From positions 1 through 64,000 of the forward strand of contig DXEG01000039.1 in assembly GCA_019115125.1 (NCBI GenBank): a stretch of 64,000 nt of DNA. The letters run 5' to 3'. Position numbers and translations under genes: made by a program. Shown in pieces: positions 1 to 8,851 of this stretch. A model generated the notes under the pieces. It worked only from the letters and a program-made list of their open reading frames with translations, was not told where the DNA came from and did not search any database. This DNA is from Candidatus Blautia faecipullorum. Lineage in GTDB: Bacteria; Bacillota; Clostridia; Lachnospirales; Lachnospiraceae. The first letter of the stretch is position 1; each line of letters starts with the position of its first letter.

Positions 1-136
1 AGAAAAAACTTATCCACAGAAAAGCTTTTTCATCTTTTATGGGATGGAATGGGCCCTGTTTCTGTGAATAACGACCGTAAAAATCTTTTTAAATTTCTCC
101 CTTTTGCCTAAGGGAATGCTGAACTGTTACAGCAGT

Positions 137-976
137 TCAGACCACCACGATCACTCCGCCGTCATTGGCGTACATGCTGCTCACTCCCGCCGTATCCAGG
201 ATCACGATTTTTTTCACAGGCAGCTTTTCCTCAAGGGCGTTCTTCAGAAGCATCGCCCGGTCACGGCAGTTGCAGTGGGAAATCGCCAGAACCTTTCTCT
301 CACTGTCTCTCGTTTTATCTACAATATACTGAACCATTTTAATCAACGCCTTATTGATGCCCCGAGCCTGATCAAGCTGGCAGATGGTGCCTTCCGGCGT
401 CGCTCCCATTACGGGCTTGATCTTCAGAGCGCTTGCCACAAAGGCCTTCACTGTGCTGAGACGGCCGTTTTTTCGCAGGGTTTCAAGATTATCCAGCACG
501 AAAAACGTATTCTGCTCCGCAATATAGTCCTCCACCTGGCTGACTACCTCCTCGAAAGTACACCCGGCTTCCTCACATTCCTGGATCTTCAGGCCGATCA
601 GCGTCTCGCCAATAGAGGCGGATCTGGAATTGAACACATAGATTTTCTTTTCAGGCTGCTCCTCCTGAAGCAGACTCCTGCCAAGAACAGCACTGTTATA
701 GGATCCGCTCAGTTCCGCCGATAAGGTAACCGCATAAACCCGGTCCGCCTCACAGTCAAAAGCTCTCATATAACGCTCAGGAGATGGACAGGCCGATTTC
801 GGACACTCCTCACAGGCAGCTACCTTTTGAAGAAATTCCTTCTGGTTGAAGCTCTCATCATCCACGATGGTTTCTCCTCCTACGCTGAGAGTCAGAGGCA
901 CAGACTCAAAATGTTCGTCCTTCTTCCATTCTTCCAAAAGTTCTCCGCAACTGTCTATGATTATTTTATAGCTCAA
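137..976 (-). CDS. DegV family fatty-acid-binding protein
   Basis: DegV proteins bind a fatty acid and serve as the carrier subunit (FakB-like) for fatty acid kinase in Firmicutes. At 279 residues the length is normal. The N-terminal IIIDSCGEL corresponds to the usual T/V-DS start of the fold, and AELSGSYNSAV (about residues 85-95) matches the S-x-LSGTYQSA lipid-binding loop. The frame opens at a TTG codon, with AGAGGA eight bases upstream; no better ATG exists before the conserved N-terminus. It is transcribed away from the DUF5721-like gene and probably monocistronic. The family assignment is firm; the fatty acid bound and any FakA partner cannot be seen here. Confidence 0.9.
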   Translation of the reverse strand: MSYKIIIDSCGELLEEWKKDEHFESVPLTLSVGGETIVDDESFNQKEFLQKVAACEECPKSACPSPERYMRAFDCEADRVYAVTLSAELSGSYNSAVLGRSLLQEEQPEKKIYVFNSRSASIGETLIGLKIQECEEAGCTFEEVVSQVEDYIAEQNTFFVLDNLETLRKNGRLSTVKAFVASALKIKPVMGATPEGTICQLDQARGINKALIKMVQYIVDKTRDSERKVLAISHCNCRDRAMLLKNALEEKLPVKKIVILDTAGVSSMYANDGGVIVVV

Positions 977-1174
977 TTATATCGTCCTCTTTTCTATAAT
1001 ATGTAGTATCAAATACCACATCTATCTTATCATATCCATTTCTGTTTGAAAAGACTTTTTATAAAAACTCTGTTCTTTTTTTCCGTTCTGTTTTATAATA
1101 AACAAAGCCTGAAACCATCTTATTTCATACCGGACATCCGGACGGCTATAGTACAACAACAGGAGAATCATGCT

Positions 1175-1678
1175 ATGCTCGCACTGAAAATCAACGATAT
1201 CAAAACCTTTATGAATCAGCTTCTCATCGGAACCGCCTTTGATTCGTTCCCCATGACAGAGGCATCTGTCACCACGTTCAACACCTTTACCATAGACGGA
1301 CAGATCAATAAAGATTTTTTTGATACCGACACACAGAATATCCTCGCCCAAAACGGCGCCGTCTATTCCCTGTGGAAAGAAATAAAACCCTTCTGCCGTA
1401 ATATTATGCGCGGAAAGCTTCTTCCATTACAGTTCCGGATCATTTTACAGCTTACTCCCGGCCAGCTTTCTGAGGTTTTGGGAATACCTGATTCACAGAT
1501 CACAGACCATGCTATTCACAGTTTATCGTTAAATATTCACTACAAAAACAAGATGCTTCTGTGTACCACAGGCGTCTCCCTGAAATCATTCACCTTGGAC
1601 AAAAATCCTGAGCAGCTTTGGGACGGTATTGTTCTGAATTTCCTGAAACAGTTGTGTGTTGATTTTGAGCCTTTGTAA
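1175..1678 (+). CDS. DUF5721-like conserved protein
   Basis: A 167-residue protein of unknown function that resembles the DUF5721 family found in Lachnospiraceae; I recall this family from its MLALKINDIKTFM-type N-terminus, so the match is from memory. The frame is open from 1046, but AGGAG at 1161-1165 lies nine bases before the ATG at 1175 and the upstream part has poor coding character, so I start it there. It has no signal peptide or membrane segment. It converges on the Spo0A-like gene with a single base between the two stop codons, so no terminator separates them. No function is inferred. Confidence 0.7.
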   Translation: MLALKINDIKTFMNQLLIGTAFDSFPMTEASVTTFNTFTIDGQINKDFFDTDTQNILAQNGAVYSLWKEIKPFCRNIMRGKLLPLQFRIILQLTPGQLSEVLGIPDSQITDHAIHSLSLNIHYKNKMLLCTTGVSLKSFTLDKNPEQLWDGIVLNFLKQLCVDFEPL

Positions 1679-1679
1679 T

Positions 1680-2030
1680 CTACGCCCGTTTCTTCTGCTG
1701 TTCCAGCTCCTCCGCCTGAGAAAGATAGTAGGCCAGCATATCCACGAATTCGCTGTTGGTAGGCTTATAGCTGAGAGAATAGCCTGCTATCTCGTCCATT
1801 TTCTTTTTATTTGCCATCCAGCAGACATTGATAACTGTACGGATATCATGTTCGACATTCATAGGAGTAGATTTGAATTTCTTCGCCAAAAAAGGATAAA
1901 TGTCTTTCGTAATCTTGATGGGACGTTCCTGTGCTTCCATGGAAATCCTCACTGCTTCAGCCACAAAATAATATCCTTTGTACTTTGATGTTGCTCCAAG
2001 TCTTCTGATCAAATGATAAACTTCTCTCAT
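1680..2030 (-). CDS. Stand-alone Spo0A C-terminal (DNA-binding) domain protein
   Basis: A 116-residue protein that is essentially only the Spo0A effector domain: LIRRLGATSKYKGYYF, DIYPFLAKKF, the helix-turn-helix around NVEHDIRTVINVCW, and the Spo0A hallmark KPTNSEF near the end are all present, but the phospho-acceptor receiver domain is missing. The frame extends six codons further (ATG at 2048), but GGAGGAG sits inside those codons at ideal spacing from the ATG at 2030, which fixes the start. By family it should bind 0A-box-like DNA. Whether it activates, represses or competes with full Spo0A is unknown; there is no visible phosphorylation input. Confidence 0.85.
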   Translation of the reverse strand: MREVYHLIRRLGATSKYKGYYFVAEAVRISMEAQERPIKITKDIYPFLAKKFKSTPMNVEHDIRTVINVCWMANKKKMDEIAGYSLSYKPTNSEFVDMLAYYLSQAEELEQQKKRA

Positions 2031-2227
2031 TTTTTCTCCTCCGTTCATTGTTTCCTATTCACTATTATACGACAAAATACTGGAATTTTCGTTTTCCGTA
2101 AACAAATCGTCATTACTCGAAAAAATTTGATATTTTACGCATTTTTGACTTCTGTCACAACACACAGAGTCAGAATAAAAATACGGAGAATTCTTGTCAA
2201 GAAGTCTTTCATAAAAAGAAAATCAAA

Positions 2228-2266
2228 GAAACTCCCGGACATGACCGATACATATCCGAGAGTTTC
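2228..2266 (-). terminator. Rho-independent terminator of htpG
   Basis: Arms GAAACTCTCGGA and TCCGGGAGTTTC on the minus strand form a 12-bp stem with one G-U pair, which only pairs fully in minus-strand RNA. A T-rich run follows. It lies 12 bases beyond the htpG stop codon. Confidence 0.8.
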
Positions 2267-2277
2267 TCTATTTTATA

Positions 2278-4350
2278 TTATTTTGTCAAAAGAAGCATGA
2301 TTTCATTGCTTCGCTGTACGAATTTTGTCATTTCTTCCGGAGAAAGAGGTTTGTGACTGATCATGGCCAGGTCATAAAGCTGCTGACAGATCACTTCCGC
2401 GTGCTCTGACTCCTGGTTCTCCCCAAGATACCGCACAAGAGGATGGTTCGCGTTCAGCACAAGCGTTTCCTGCCCTCCGAACATTCCCGGATCCATGCCG
2501 TACATATTATACATCTTCATCATATCCTGCATACGGCGGCTTTCCTCAGAAAGCATTATCATAGCGGATACTGCTTCATTTTTCAGACTTTCTACCCTGA
2601 CTTCCAGTTTTTCTTTATTCAGGCTCTTCCGGAAAAGCTCTGTCAGAGTTTTGGCGGTCTCTTCATCCGCGGCGCCCTCTCCTTTCAGCTCTTCTGTCAG
2701 ATCCGCGTCAATTCTCTTAAACTGGATCGTCTGATCCTTCTGCTCCAGATGGGAGATAAACGGAGAGTCGATATTATGGGAAAGAACCACCGCGTTTTTG
2801 CCGGCCTCTTTAAACATGTTGATATACTGGCTCTGCTGCACCGGATCTGTCACATAGAAAATTGTGATCTTTTCCGGCTCTTTGCTCTCGGAGTCCTTAT
2901 TCTCTCCTGATTCCTCAGAGTTTTCCTCTGCTTTGTCCGCCGCCTCTTCCGTTTTCTCTTCTTCCGGTTTGTTCGCCTCAATACAGTCCTTTAAGGTCAG
3001 ATATTTGTCATCCAGATCCTTAAAAAGAATATAATCATGAAGCTTTTCGGCGAACTTGCCGTCTTTTATGCAGCCGTATTTGATGAACGGACTGATATCG
3101 TCCCAGTATTTCTCATAGGATTCACGATCCGTCTTGCACATTCCGGTAAGCTTGTCAGCAACCTTTTTCGCGATGTATTCTGAAATTTTCTGTACAAAGC
3201 CGTCATTCTGAAGCGCGCTTCTGGATACGTTCAGCGGAAGGTCCGGGCAGTCAATGACACCCTTCAGAAGCAGCAGGAATTCGGGGATCACCTCTTTAAT
3301 ATTATCCGCGATGAACACCTGATTGTTGTACAGCTTGATCGTGCCCTCAATGGAGTCGTACTCCGTATTGATCTTCGGGAAATACAGGATGCCCTTCAGG
3401 TTAAAGGGATAGTCCATATTCAGATGGATCCAGAACAAAGGCTCCTTATAATCCATGAAGACCTTCCGATAGAAATCCTTATATTCCTCGTCTGTACACT
3501 CATTGGGATGCTTCATCCAGAGAGGATGAATATCGCTGAGAGAAACCGGACGCTTATTGATCTTCACTCTGTCCCTGGCCGGAGAGATCTCAACGATTTC
3601 CTTTTCTCCGTTCTCATTTTCCTTTTCCTCTGTCTTGGCGTCCTCATGAATGTGCTCTACAACTACGTCGTCCTCTTTCAGATCCGCCTCGTCGATAGTC
3701 TCATATTCCTGCTCCGCGTTCTCTTTGGAAAGATAAATGTGAACCGGCATAAAAGAGCAATATTTCTCGATGACCTCACGCATACGATATTCATTGCAGA
3801 ATTCCAGACTCTCCTCGTTCAGAAACAGTGTGATCTCTGTTCCTACCGTAGTCTTATTGCCGTCCTGAATATCATACTCTGTTCCTCCGTCACAGGTCCA
3901 GTGTACCGGAACAGCGCCTTCCCTATAGGAAAGAGTATCGATATGCACCTCATCCGCCACCATAAAAGCGGAATAGAACCCAAGGCCAAAATGGCCGATC
4001 ATCTGGTCGTCTGTTGTTTTATCCTTATATTTCTCCAGAAACTCTGTCGCGCCGGAAAAAGCGATCTGGGTGATATATTCCTCTACTTCGTCGGCAGTCA
4101 TTCCGATACCGTTATCGATGAATTTCAGAGTTTTCTCCTCTGAATTTACCACCACCTGTATAGCCGGCTTATAGTCGTCCGGAAAAGTGTATTCTCCCAT
4201 TACTTCCAGCTTTTTCAATTTTGTAATGGCGTCGCAGCCGTTGGAAACCATCTCTCTCACAAAAATATCATGATCTGAATAAAGCCACTTTTTTATAATC
4301 GGGAAAATATTTTCGCTATTAATAGATAAATTACCATGTTTCGCAGACAT
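2278..4350 (-). CDS. htpG: Molecular chaperone HtpG (Hsp90)
   Basis: Cytosolic ATP-dependent Hsp90 chaperone. The N-terminal GHKL ATPase is clear: FVREMVSNGCDA (about residue 30), DNGIGMT (about 80) and GHFGLGFYSAFMVA (about 120), followed by the middle domain and a C-terminal dimerisation region. At 690 residues it is longer than the usual 620-630; the surplus is two Glu/Lys-rich acidic inserts, near residues 230-255 and 455-500. The gene stands alone between a CIRCE operator with a sigma-A promoter and its own terminator, so it is predicted to be repressed by HrcA and induced by heat. The N-terminal motif carries NGCDA where many homologues have NASDA. Confidence 0.97.
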   Translation of the reverse strand: MSAKHGNLSINSENIFPIIKKWLYSDHDIFVREMVSNGCDAITKLKKLEVMGEYTFPDDYKPAIQVVVNSEEKTLKFIDNGIGMTADEVEEYITQIAFSGATEFLEKYKDKTTDDQMIGHFGLGFYSAFMVADEVHIDTLSYREGAVPVHWTCDGGTEYDIQDGNKTTVGTEITLFLNEESLEFCNEYRMREVIEKYCSFMPVHIYLSKENAEQEYETIDEADLKEDDVVVEHIHEDAKTEEKENENGEKEIVEISPARDRVKINKRPVSLSDIHPLWMKHPNECTDEEYKDFYRKVFMDYKEPLFWIHLNMDYPFNLKGILYFPKINTEYDSIEGTIKLYNNQVFIADNIKEVIPEFLLLLKGVIDCPDLPLNVSRSALQNDGFVQKISEYIAKKVADKLTGMCKTDRESYEKYWDDISPFIKYGCIKDGKFAEKLHDYILFKDLDDKYLTLKDCIEANKPEEEKTEEAADKAEENSEESGENKDSESKEPEKITIFYVTDPVQQSQYINMFKEAGKNAVVLSHNIDSPFISHLEQKDQTIQFKRIDADLTEELKGEGAADEETAKTLTELFRKSLNKEKLEVRVESLKNEAVSAMIMLSEESRRMQDMMKMYNMYGMDPGMFGGQETLVLNANHPLVRYLGENQESEHAEVICQQLYDLAMISHKPLSPEEMTKFVQRSNEIMLLLTK

Positions 4351-4389
4351 GTAATCCTCACTCCTTTGTTTTTTCGTTTTCTGTTTTAT

Positions 4390-4418
4390 ATAGTAATACC
4401 CTTTTTCTCAAAAGTCAA
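4390..4418 (-). promoter_or_regulatory. Sigma-A promoter of htpG
   Basis: On the minus strand TTGACT (4413-4418) and TACTAT (4390-4395) are separated by exactly 17 bases. It lies 40 bases before the htpG start and 7 bases downstream of the CIRCE element. Confidence 0.8.
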
Positions 4419-4425
4419 GAAAAAA

Positions 4426-4452
4426 TTAGCACTCATATAAAATGAGTGCTAA
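4426..4452 (-). promoter_or_regulatory. CIRCE operator (HrcA binding site) of htpG
   Basis: TTAGCACTC (4426-4434), nine-base spacer, GAGTGCTAA (4444-4452): a perfect match to the CIRCE consensus bound by the heat-shock repressor HrcA. The only gene reading away from it is htpG. It sits just upstream of the -35 box rather than between promoter and start codon. Confidence 0.95.
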
Positions 4453-4484
4453 CAATTTGTTTATTTCATGATCCAGTTCCTGTT

Positions 4485-7400
4485 CTATTTTCTTTTTCTC
4501 TTGTATACAAGAACGCCGCCAATCACTGCCACTGCCGCGATCAAGATGATCACAAACGGAAGAATCGGCGTGGTATCTCCTGTTTTTACTGCTTTTCTGC
4601 GGTTGGCCGCAGGAGTCAGATCAAGTCCGGGAGCCGTAACTTTCGCTTTGGATATACTGAACGGAACCTGCTTGGTGTCATAGCTGTCCATATCCGCCCA
4701 ACCGCTGCCATTGTACTGCTGAAGCTTAAAGGTTACCTTCAATGTGTAATCCCCGCTCTTAGCCAGTCCGAAGGAAGCGGTATAGGGAGCCCCGGTCCAG
4801 GTATTGGTATTGATCACTGTCCAGTGCAGCGGTATATAGCGGGTATCGCCCTTTCTTGGAGAACTGTTGTCCATTCCCGCGCCAACTGCGGTGAAGGAGA
4901 TCCTGGACTGTGTAGTATATTCTCCGTTGTATTTGATTCCCGTAATATAGTTATCCTTGGCTGACACCGTCTTTGCCGCGTAGGCATTTACACTGACCTG
5001 AACGGAAGCCGCAAGCGTAAGGTTATTATTATTATCCACGCCGTCCGGAAGAACTACAGCGCCCCGAACCCGGAAGGTCTGTGCTTCTGTGCTGGATACA
5101 CTGTAATCACAGTTTTCCACATCCCATACAACCGAAGCCTTCATATTGCCCGCCGTGGTCTCGATCACTACTGTGGACGGCAGCTTCAGAGACTGCGCGT
5201 CCTTCCTGGTTCCGTTGGGAAGGCCCGTAACCGCTGCAGGCTCCTGGATCTTGGTGATCGTTGCCGTTCCCTTTACCACCTGAAAACTAAAGGACACATT
5301 TACTTCCGTATTCGCGGAGGCGATCCGTACAGTTTCCTGATAGCTTTCCGCTCCCAGTCCATTCTTAGGACGAACGGTAAAGCTTACGGAAGCTCCGGGC
5401 TGAAGGGTAAGGCTTGCAGCATCCACCTTACTGATCTCAAAATAAGTGCCTGAAGGCTGAGTCAGAGTTTCCGTCATATTTCCATTATTTGTGACAGTAA
5501 ACTGCTGTGCTTCTATTTCACCGTAGCCTTCCTTCGCGCTGGCAAATTCCAAAGCCGCCGGCGCTGCCTCAAGACTGCGGGCTGCCGCCTCCACTGTAAA
5601 ACCGGCATGTATCACAATCTCTGTGCCTGCGGTCTTATCCTGTATGGAAAAGCTTTCCTCATAGGAGCCTGCTGGCAGTCCTGCTTTCGGCTGAAGAATG
5701 AAGGAAGTTGTTCCTCCGTTGGCCGGTATCTTCTGATCGGCGAGAACATTGTCAAAGTACTCCGCTTTATCTTTATCCACTACTGTACAGGTAAGCTCTG
5801 CCTCCGCGTCTCCGTTATTGGTAAGAGTCACAGACTTCGACGCAGGCGCTTCCGCGTACCCTTCCACAGCGGTTCCAAAATCAACATCTGTTATATCTGC
5901 CGTCACATCGCTCGTCTGTTCCGGCTCAGGCGTCGGCGTGGCGGGATCCGTTGTGTCTTCCGGCAGCGTAATCTTTACGGCAACCGCTACCTTATTCTCT
6001 TCATTTGCCACATCTGTGAAAGTCACCGTATCGTCGTAGGTTTTTCCTTTTTCAAGATTTTCGGCTGCCGGAGTGAAGGTAAACTCACAGGACGCGCCTG
6101 CGGTGAGCGTCATCTGCTCCGCCGGAGCCACCGTCACGGTTCCCGCCACAACAGAAGATTTCAGGGTGATATCCTGATCGCTCTGATTTGTTACCTTTAC
6201 CGTCTGCGGGTCCGTACTGCTGAATTCCAGCGCCGTCTTGTCCGCTGTCAGTACATTCCCGGTTTTTTCATCATTTCCCTCATCCTGGGGATCAGTCTCT
6301 GTCACTGTCATTCTGGCTGTGTAGGAAACCTCAACGCCCTCCGCGCTGGTATAGGTGATGGTATCCTCGTAGGTTCCCGGCTCTGTCCCCGGCCTCGGAC
6401 CGATCCACAGAGAAACCTCCGCCCCCGGTGCCAACGGTTCCTTAAAATCTGTGACAATGAAGTGCTCAGGGCTGAGCTCTTCAAAATTCAGATTTCCGGT
6501 TCCGGTATTTTTGACCGTAACATACTGTCCTTCCGATTCGTCCTCCCGGCCATATACGACAGTTCCCAGATCCACAGCTCCGGTTCCGTTTTCTGTAGCG
6601 ATCTCCGCGCTGTATGTCAGCTCCTGTTCTCCGCTGCCGGTATCCGCGGAGTTTTCCTCATCGATATTTACGTTTTCACCGGATCCGCCCACAGACAGAA
6701 CTTCCTCCGCGTCATTTGTCAGAAGCTCCTGATCTTCTTCTGTTCCGGAAACAGCAGGATCCGTATCCTGGCTTCCGGACTGCCCGGTCGTGTATGTTCC
6801 GTCTTCTGTAGCCGCCGGTATACCGTCCATTGCCTCTGACCCGGCCGCGTCCCCGTAGTATTCTCCGGAATCCTCCGTTCCTTCTGTCTGGCTGCCCTGA
6901 GAGTCCTCTGGCTCCTCGTAATATCCCTCTGTTCCTTCCAGAAGGCTGTCCTGGGAACCTTCGGTCTCATCGTAGGATTCCTCTGTTCCTTCCAGAAGGC
7001 TGTCCTGAGAATTATCTGCCTCATCATAGGATTCCCCTGACTCCTCCGTTCCTTCCGTCTGGCCGCCCTGAGAATTATCTGTCTCGCCGTAATATTCCCC
7101 GGATTCCCCGGAACCCTCTGTGTATATTTCCTCTGCGGGAACGGACTCAGAAGAATTGCCGCCGGATGTTTCCCCGCTGGCGCCGTCTCCTGAACTGCCG
7201 CTGCCCGCCTGCTGGGCTGCGGCTTCCGCTTCTTCCGCTGTCACCACAATATCTGTAGACGCCTTCAGGCTGCCTGAGAATCCCTTATCCTCCAGTCCGG
7301 TGATGGTAAGAACGATCCTGGATCCCACATCCTCGTCGGAAACGGTATACGTCTTATCCTTGCCTAATTCCTGCGGCTTGTCTTCTCCCTCCGTCTTGCG

Positions 7401-7610
7401 TGACCAGACGTAGCTTACGCTGTCCGCGTCCAGATTCTCCGGAGTTACCGCCGTCAGATCCGCGCTCAGCGTATTACCCTCCGCTGCTGTTCCGGTGATC
7501 TTCAGCTGTCCGTCAAGCGCGGCCGGCGCCGAAGCGAATACTGTAACCGGAAGCAGGGACAGCGCCATAAGGACCGCCATGACAACCGCCGTAATTCTTT
7601 TTTTCCACAT
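4485..7610 (-). CDS. Large repeat-containing, wall-anchored surface protein
   Basis: A 1041-residue exported protein. Residues 1-27 are a signal peptide (KKRIT, hydrophobic core, cut near VFASA). An Ig-like region follows, then an acidic Gly/Ser/Glu/Tyr-rich stretch (about 135-300) with degenerate copies of EGTEES-x-SYDE-x-x-SQDSL. Next are several roughly 110-residue beta domains that share a (V/L)(D/E)F-x-x-(V/A)-x-G-Y start, VTVKNTG/VTNNGN and APGAEVS/QPGASVS, like ASH/HYDIN-type Ig folds. The C-terminus has AVKTGDTTP, a hydrophobic segment and KRKRK, a variant sortase signal. Probable role is in adhesion or cell-envelope architecture; no enzymatic motif is seen. The gene appears monocistronic. 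Confidence 0.8.
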   Translation of the reverse strand: MWKKRITAVVMAVLMALSLLPVTVFASAPAALDGQLKITGTAAEGNTLSADLTAVTPENLDADSVSYVWSRKTEGEDKPQELGKDKTYTVSDEDVGSRIVLTITGLEDKGFSGSLKASTDIVVTAEEAEAAAQQAGSGSSGDGASGETSGGNSSESVPAEEIYTEGSGESGEYYGETDNSQGGQTEGTEESGESYDEADNSQDSLLEGTEESYDETEGSQDSLLEGTEGYYEEPEDSQGSQTEGTEDSGEYYGDAAGSEAMDGIPAATEDGTYTTGQSGSQDTDPAVSGTEEDQELLTNDAEEVLSVGGSGENVNIDEENSADTGSGEQELTYSAEIATENGTGAVDLGTVVYGREDESEGQYVTVKNTGTGNLNFEELSPEHFIVTDFKEPLAPGAEVSLWIGPRPGTEPGTYEDTITYTSAEGVEVSYTARMTVTETDPQDEGNDEKTGNVLTADKTALEFSSTDPQTVKVTNQSDQDITLKSSVVAGTVTVAPAEQMTLTAGASCEFTFTPAAENLEKGKTYDDTVTFTDVANEENKVAVAVKITLPEDTTDPATPTPEPEQTSDVTADITDVDFGTAVEGYAEAPASKSVTLTNNGDAEAELTCTVVDKDKAEYFDNVLADQKIPANGGTTSFILQPKAGLPAGSYEESFSIQDKTAGTEIVIHAGFTVEAAARSLEAAPAALEFASAKEGYGEIEAQQFTVTNNGNMTETLTQPSGTYFEISKVDAASLTLQPGASVSFTVRPKNGLGAESYQETVRIASANTEVNVSFSFQVVKGTATITKIQEPAAVTGLPNGTRKDAQSLKLPSTVVIETTAGNMKASVVWDVENCDYSVSSTEAQTFRVRGAVVLPDGVDNNNNLTLAASVQVSVNAYAAKTVSAKDNYITGIKYNGEYTTQSRISFTAVGAGMDNSSPRKGDTRYIPLHWTVINTNTWTGAPYTASFGLAKSGDYTLKVTFKLQQYNGSGWADMDSYDTKQVPFSISKAKVTAPGLDLTPAANRRKAVKTGDTTPILPFVIILIAAVAVIGGVLVYKRKRK

Positions 7611-7736
7611 AAGTCATCCTCCCTTTCTATTCCTGTGCTTCTCTGTACCGGCGTCAGCGTCCGGATAAGGAGAACGATCAGGATTTTTTCTGTAAATACT
7701 TCGTCTCTGAACAGGATTTTTCTTTTTACTGTAGTT

Positions 7737-7766
7737 ATTATATCATGCGAAGGAAATCTTATGTAA
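7737..7766 (-). promoter_or_regulatory. Probable promoter of the surface-protein gene
   Basis: On the minus strand TTACAT (7761-7766) and a perfect TATAAT (7737-7742) are spaced by 18 bases. A leader of about 120 bases with no recognised riboswitch separates it from the start codon at 7610. Confidence 0.5.
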
Positions 7767-7788
7767 TCTCTATTTTCTTGCCGTCTTT

Positions 7789-8046
7789 TCAGGCCTCAAC
7801 GATCAGATAACCTCCTGAGGGAAGAGCAAAAACCTCGGACGCGTCTTTCAGCTCCGCCTCGGACATTCCTTCCACATCCGCGCCGGCTTCATCCAGATAT
7901 CTCCGAACCTCTTTCAGATTCTTTACCTCCACGGCCATGCAGTCCTCCAGAAACTCTTCCGCTTCCTCAAAAGACTCCGCAACCGGCTCATCAAAAAGTC
8001 TCTTCTGCTGTTCCAAAAATGTTTTAACCGCTTCCTTACTGTACAT
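7789..8046 (-). CDS. Small acidic protein of unknown function
   Basis: 85 residues, strongly acidic and mostly helical by appearance (SFEEAEEFLEDC, VRRYLDEAGADVEGM), with a conserved-looking hydrophobic C-terminus (ALPSGGYLIVEA). No signal peptide or membrane segment. GAGGTG lies before the ATG, inside the end of the preceding HAD gene, and the two genes overlap by 11 bases, so translation is probably coupled. It is the last gene of the Maf-HAD-HAD run. I do not recognise the family. Its codon use and tight coupling support a real gene. Confidence 0.7.
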   Translation of the reverse strand: MYSKEAVKTFLEQQKRLFDEPVAESFEEAEEFLEDCMAVEVKNLKEVRRYLDEAGADVEGMSEAELKDASEVFALPSGGYLIVEA

Positions 8047-8851
8047 TTTTCAGCACCTCCTCTATATCTCCTTTTGTACGGATCAATGCCTCCAGCACCG
8101 GCTCCACCCGCTCCGTGCTCCAGGCGGCCGCCTCTCTGACTCCTGGTTTGGCATGCTTCATGGCAAAACCGTAGGGCGTAGCTTTCAGCATTTCTATATC
8201 GTTATACTCGTCTCCGAATACCGCACATTCCTCCGGACGGATCCCAAGCCTTTTCTGATACTCCTTCAGCCCTCTGGCCTTATTCGTTCCAAATGGGATA
8301 AAATCCACCCAGGCAAACCCGGAGGTCACCACTGTACAGCGGTCTGAAAAACGGTCTCTCCAGTACCGTATGGACTCCTCCGTGACTCCGCCTCTCTCAT
8401 ACACCGCCAGCTTCATACATGGCTCTGTGATCTCGTCAAAGCTGCGGATCACCCTGGAATTTGTTTTTACCACTTCCGTCATAAGCTCCAAATAATGCCG
8501 CGTCTTTGGCATAATATAATAAAAATCCTTCGTGGCGCAGGAAAATTCCGCTTCCTCTTTTTCATAGATCGCTTTCAGGATTTCCTTTGCCAGCTCCGCA
8601 TCAAACTGATCCTGATACAGTACCTGCTCATTTTGTATCGCGAGGGCTCCGTTTTCACATATAAACGCCATATCGTCAAGTACAGGCGCGAACAGCCGCT
8701 TCATATTCGGATACTGCCGTCCGCTGGCCGCCACAAAAAGGATACCGTTTTCTTTCAGTCTGCGGATCAGCGGAAACAGCTCCTCCGGCAGCGCCTGAGC
8801 GCCGTTCAGAAGAAGTGTTCCGTCCAGATCACTTGCCACCAGTTTTATCAT
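8036..8851 (-). CDS. Cof-type HAD-IIB hydrolase
   Basis: 271-residue phosphatase of the haloacid dehalogenase superfamily, Cof/YbiV-like, acting in the cytosol on small sugar or nucleotide phosphates. Motif I is ASDLDGTLL (residues 6-14) with both catalytic Asp residues; motif II is VAASGRQ (about 40); motif III and IV are the C-terminal Lys region and AVFGDEYNDIEM (about 215). The cap is C2 type. AAGGAG precedes the ATG. It overlaps the upstream HAD-IA gene by 23 bases and the downstream small acidic gene by 11, pointing to one operon. The substrate cannot be predicted. Confidence 0.88.
   Translation of the reverse strand: MIKLVASDLDGTLLLNGAQALPEELFPLIRRLKENGILFVAASGRQYPNMKRLFAPVLDDMAFICENGALAIQNEQVLYQDQFDAELAKEILKAIYEKEEAEFSCATKDFYYIMPKTRHYLELMTEVVKTNSRVIRSFDEITEPCMKLAVYERGGVTEESIRYWRDRFSDRCTVVTSGFAWVDFIPFGTNKARGLKEYQKRLGIRPEECAVFGDEYNDIEMLKATPYGFAMKHAKPGVREAAAWSTERVEPVLEALIRTKGDIEEVLKNVQ

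Noticed and set aside
119-140. CTGAACTG/CAGTTCAG palindrome at the DegV stop codon.
   Set aside because: No U-run on either strand and partly within coding sequence; could be chance, so not listed as a terminator.
5607-7413. Several long open frames on the plus strand opposite the surface-protein gene.
   Set aside because: They are antisense shadows of a biased, repeat-rich minus-strand gene; composition is Arg/Pro/Cys-rich, and they lack ribosome sites.
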